A stretch of DNA of 14,540 nt from Bacillota bacterium (GTDB lineage Bacteria; Bacillota; Clostridia; Saccharofermentanales; DTU023): the NCBI GenBank assembly GCA_023426575.1, contig JAFAAL010000048.1:1-14540 (forward strand), in the 5' to 3' direction. Both the position numbers and the translations under genes were made by a program. Positions 13,152 through 14,540 of the stretch are shown piece by piece; within the stretch, counting starts at the first letter, position 1, and the number at the start of each line of letters is the position of its first letter. The notes beneath the pieces were generated by a model. It searched no databases and was not told the origin of the DNA. It saw only the letters and a program-made list of their open reading frames with translations.

Positions 13152-13607
13152 GATGTCCTCATCCGCGAGAAAAGCCTCACTACAGCCCGGACATGAGACA
13201 CAGCCCGAGTCCCCACAGCCTGAGCCGCAGGCACTGCCACAGCCCCCCTTGTTTTCGCTGAGTTCTCTTTGAATCGCCGCTTCGCGCTCGAGATCGAGGC
13301 TGGGTTCTGGCATCTCGAGCCAGGCACAGAGCTCCTCAACGGACGGTGCCCGCCCCTTTAAGAGAATCTTGCCGTCTCGCATCGTGATCGGCAGGGCTGC
13401 GTCGCCCTCCTCTTCGAGGGCACGGACCACTTCACTTTCTGTGAGGAAGAGACCTGGCTGCCCCTGGAAGGGTATAATTCTGAGATCCTTGTTCTGCTTG
13501 AGCGCGGCACGCGAGAGCGCCGACAGCGTCAGGACCTCTCGATCGGCCTCGGGATCGAAGTTGAAATAAGGAATGGACAGAAAGACTTTGATACTCTGAT
13601 CTTGCAT
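13137..13607 (-). CDS. ArsD-like (thioredoxin-fold) protein with cysteine-rich C-terminal tail
   Basis: The 156-residue product resembles ArsD, the metallochaperone that hands As(III) to the ArsA pump. Residues 43-98 match the family core well: RIIPFQGQPGLFLTESEVV, EEEGDAALPITMRDGKILLKG and APSVEELCAWLEM correspond to the ArsD QQP...F...V, LPLLLLDG...GRYP and ELARWFGI blocks. The N-terminal Cys-Cys...Cys site of ArsD, expected near residues 12-20, is absent; the stretch reads IPYFNFDPEADREV. Instead a Gly/Cys tail carries six cysteines (123, 127, 131, 136, 139, 142; spacing CX3CX3CX4CX2CX2C), which could bind a metal. A distant relative of another thioredoxin-fold family is possible. No arsenic genes are nearby. 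The ATG has GAGGTG five bases upstream. It lies between the ypfJ terminator and the hpf promoter, so it may be a single-gene unit. Metal and function are unknown. Confidence 0.7.
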   Translation of the reverse strand: MQDQSIKVFLSIPYFNFDPEADREVLTLSALSRAALKQNKDLRIIPFQGQPGLFLTESEVVRALEEEGDAALPITMRDGKILLKGRAPSVEELCAWLEMPEPSLDLEREAAIQRELSENKGGCGSACGSGCGDSGCVSCPGCSEAFLADEDILNLP

Positions 13608-13660
13608 TTTTCACCTCACAATCCGCAATCTCTGACGGGTGTGGAATTGGCCTTAAATTA

Positions 13661-13699
13661 ACAAAAATAAGAGCGCACCGCTCAGGGGCAGTGCGCTCT
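13661..13699 (-). terminator. Rho-independent terminator after the YpfJ-like gene
   Basis: Perfect 9-bp stem AGAGCGCAC (13670-13678) with GTGCGCTCT (13691-13699) around a 12-base loop. On the minus strand it is followed by TATTTTTGTT. It lies 22 bases past the stop at 13722. This is the clearest terminator in the window and separates the peptidase from the ArsD-like gene. The 53 bases between it and the next ATG show a ribosome binding site but no clear promoter. Confidence 0.9.
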
Positions 13700-13721
13700 G
13701 TATTCTAAGTTACCAGCTCGA

Positions 13722-14540
13722 TTAACGAGCGAGAGAAGCGCTGTCGAGCAGCCAAGTCAAGTCAAAGAAGAAGGGCGTGCGCAGAGCCTCATGAGGCCCA
13801 TCTGCCGCCAATTCTTGATAATCGAGGCTGAAAGTATCACCGTGCTCGATGTCGCCGTGCTCATAGCCACGAGCGAACCAACGCTGGCGCTGTTCGCTCG
13901 TCCCGTGGGTAAAGTTCTCGGGTGTGACGCGGCCCTGAGACTGCATCTGCAGGCGGTCATCGCCAATGGCAAGTGCCGCCTCGATGGCCTCGTCGGCATC
14001 TTCGGGCTCAAAGAGGCCCTCCTTGCCGGCATAGTGGGCCCAGACGCCCGCAAAGTAATCGGCTTGAAGTTCTAGGCGAACGGTCAGCTGATTCATCTGC
14101 GTCTTGGACGCCGTCCTGCGATACTTGTCCACTTCCTGCATAATGCCGAGCTGATTCTGCACGTGATGTCCTACCTCGTGAGCGAGTACATAGGCAATGG
14201 CTCCATCGCCCTTTGCGCCAAAGCGCTGCGACAGCTCTCTAAAAAAGCTGAGGTCCATATAGACTTTCTGATCTCCCGGACAGTAAAAGGGCCCCGTCGC
14301 TGCAGAATTCATTCCACAGGCCGACTGCACATAGTCCGTAAAGAAAACGAGCGTCGTATCCTTATACTTCATGCCGTGCTCAGCAAAAATTGAGCGCCAG
14401 ACATCCTCTGTCGAAGCCAGGACGACCAGGAGCATATCCTTCAGCTCCTCGTCATCGGCATAGGCATAGCGTCCTGCAGTCTGGGAACCTGGCTCCCCGA
14501 GTCGATCTCGCGTCTCCTGGGGAGATCTCGTCTCGATGGG
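13722..14540 (-). CDS. ypfJ: YpfJ-type neutral zinc metallopeptidase, 5' end outside window
   Basis: Putative zinc metallopeptidase of the YpfJ/KPN_02809 family (PF04228). The frame is open to the window edge, giving 272 residues; the usual N-terminal membrane helix is missing because the gene is cut, and a Met at 14435 is internal. Seen, numbered from the edge: DEELKDMLLVVLASTEDVW (30-48), TLVFFTDYVQSACG (63-76), GPFYCPGDQKVYMDLSFF (83-100) and AIAYVLAHEVGHHVQNQLG (114-132) with the HEVGH zinc site at 121-125. RLELQADYFAGVWAHY (155-170) contains an acidic residue likely to be the third ligand, and FTHGTSEQRQRWF is also family-typical. Members are usually anchored to the membrane with the peptidase domain outside; the natural substrate is unknown. 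A strong terminator follows. The family call is very secure, but the biological role is not. Confidence 0.92.
   Translation of the reverse strand, partial: PIETRSPQETRDRLGEPGSQTAGRYAYADDEELKDMLLVVLASTEDVWRSIFAEHGMKYKDTTLVFFTDYVQSACGMNSAATGPFYCPGDQKVYMDLSFFRELSQRFGAKGDGAIAYVLAHEVGHHVQNQLGIMQEVDKYRRTASKTQMNQLTVRLELQADYFAGVWAHYAGKEGLFEPEDADEAIEAALAIGDDRLQMQSQGRVTPENFTHGTSEQRQRWFARGYEHGDIEHGDTFSLDYQELAADGPHEALRTPFFFDLTWLLDSASLAR

Noticed and set aside
1064..13319. CTCGAG palindrome seen 26 times by eye, against roughly four expected by chance
   Set aside because: In 23 of the 26 cases it falls in frame as CTC-GAG (Leu-Glu), so codon preference for CTC and GAG explains it better than a protein-binding or restriction-related site. 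A genome-wide codon-pair count would settle this.
13137..13607. Arsenic-resistance operon
   Set aside because: Only one ArsD-like gene is present, without the ArsD metal site, and no arsA, arsB, arsC or arsR homologue is in the window.

Overview
The window reads as an ordinary chromosomal segment from a Gram-positive, Clostridia-like member of the Bacillota, by eye in the mid-50s percent GC. The pointers are strong AGGAGG ribosome binding sites, frequent GTG and TTG starts, a PcrA-type helicase with its C-terminal tail, long-form HPF, a SecD with the YGTDIRGGV motif typical of Oscillospirales-like Clostridia, and a cohesin/dockerin pair. The genus cannot be fixed from the sequence. All 13 supported genes are on the minus strand, so transcription runs from high to low coordinates. 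No tRNA, rRNA, insertion sequence, CRISPR array or phage gene was seen.

In order of transcription: a YpfJ-type zinc metallopeptidase (13722-14540, 5' end outside the window) ends at a clear Rho-independent terminator (13661-13699). Next is a small ArsD-like protein with a cysteine-rich tail (13137-13607), then hpf (12514-13050). hpf has a good sigma-A-type promoter whose -35 element lies in the last codons of the ArsD-like gene, and it is followed by a perfect 10-bp hairpin at 12446-12469.

The second block, pcrA - dgt - yfbR (8272-12419), joins a repair helicase to two HD-domain nucleotide hydrolases (a dNTP triphosphohydrolase and a 5'-deoxynucleotidase). The stop codons lie inside the next ribosome binding site, which suggests one DNA-maintenance and dNTP-pool operon.

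After a 136-bp intergenic gap comes a tightly packed run of seven genes (1-8135). It begins with a surface N-acetylglucosaminidase carrying a C-terminal type I dockerin. Immediately after is a membrane-anchored single-cohesin protein, then a GtrA-like membrane protein, FolC, an uncharacterised one-TM TPR-like protein, a threonine-synthase homologue that has lost its PLP-binding residues, and the start of secD, cut by the window edge.

The two most unusual items are (1) the adjacent cohesin/dockerin pair, which looks like a dedicated non-cellulosomal cell-wall-hydrolase docking system, and (2) the full-length but catalytically degenerate threonine synthase next to secD. The ArsD-like protein without its metal-binding N-terminal cysteines comes third.
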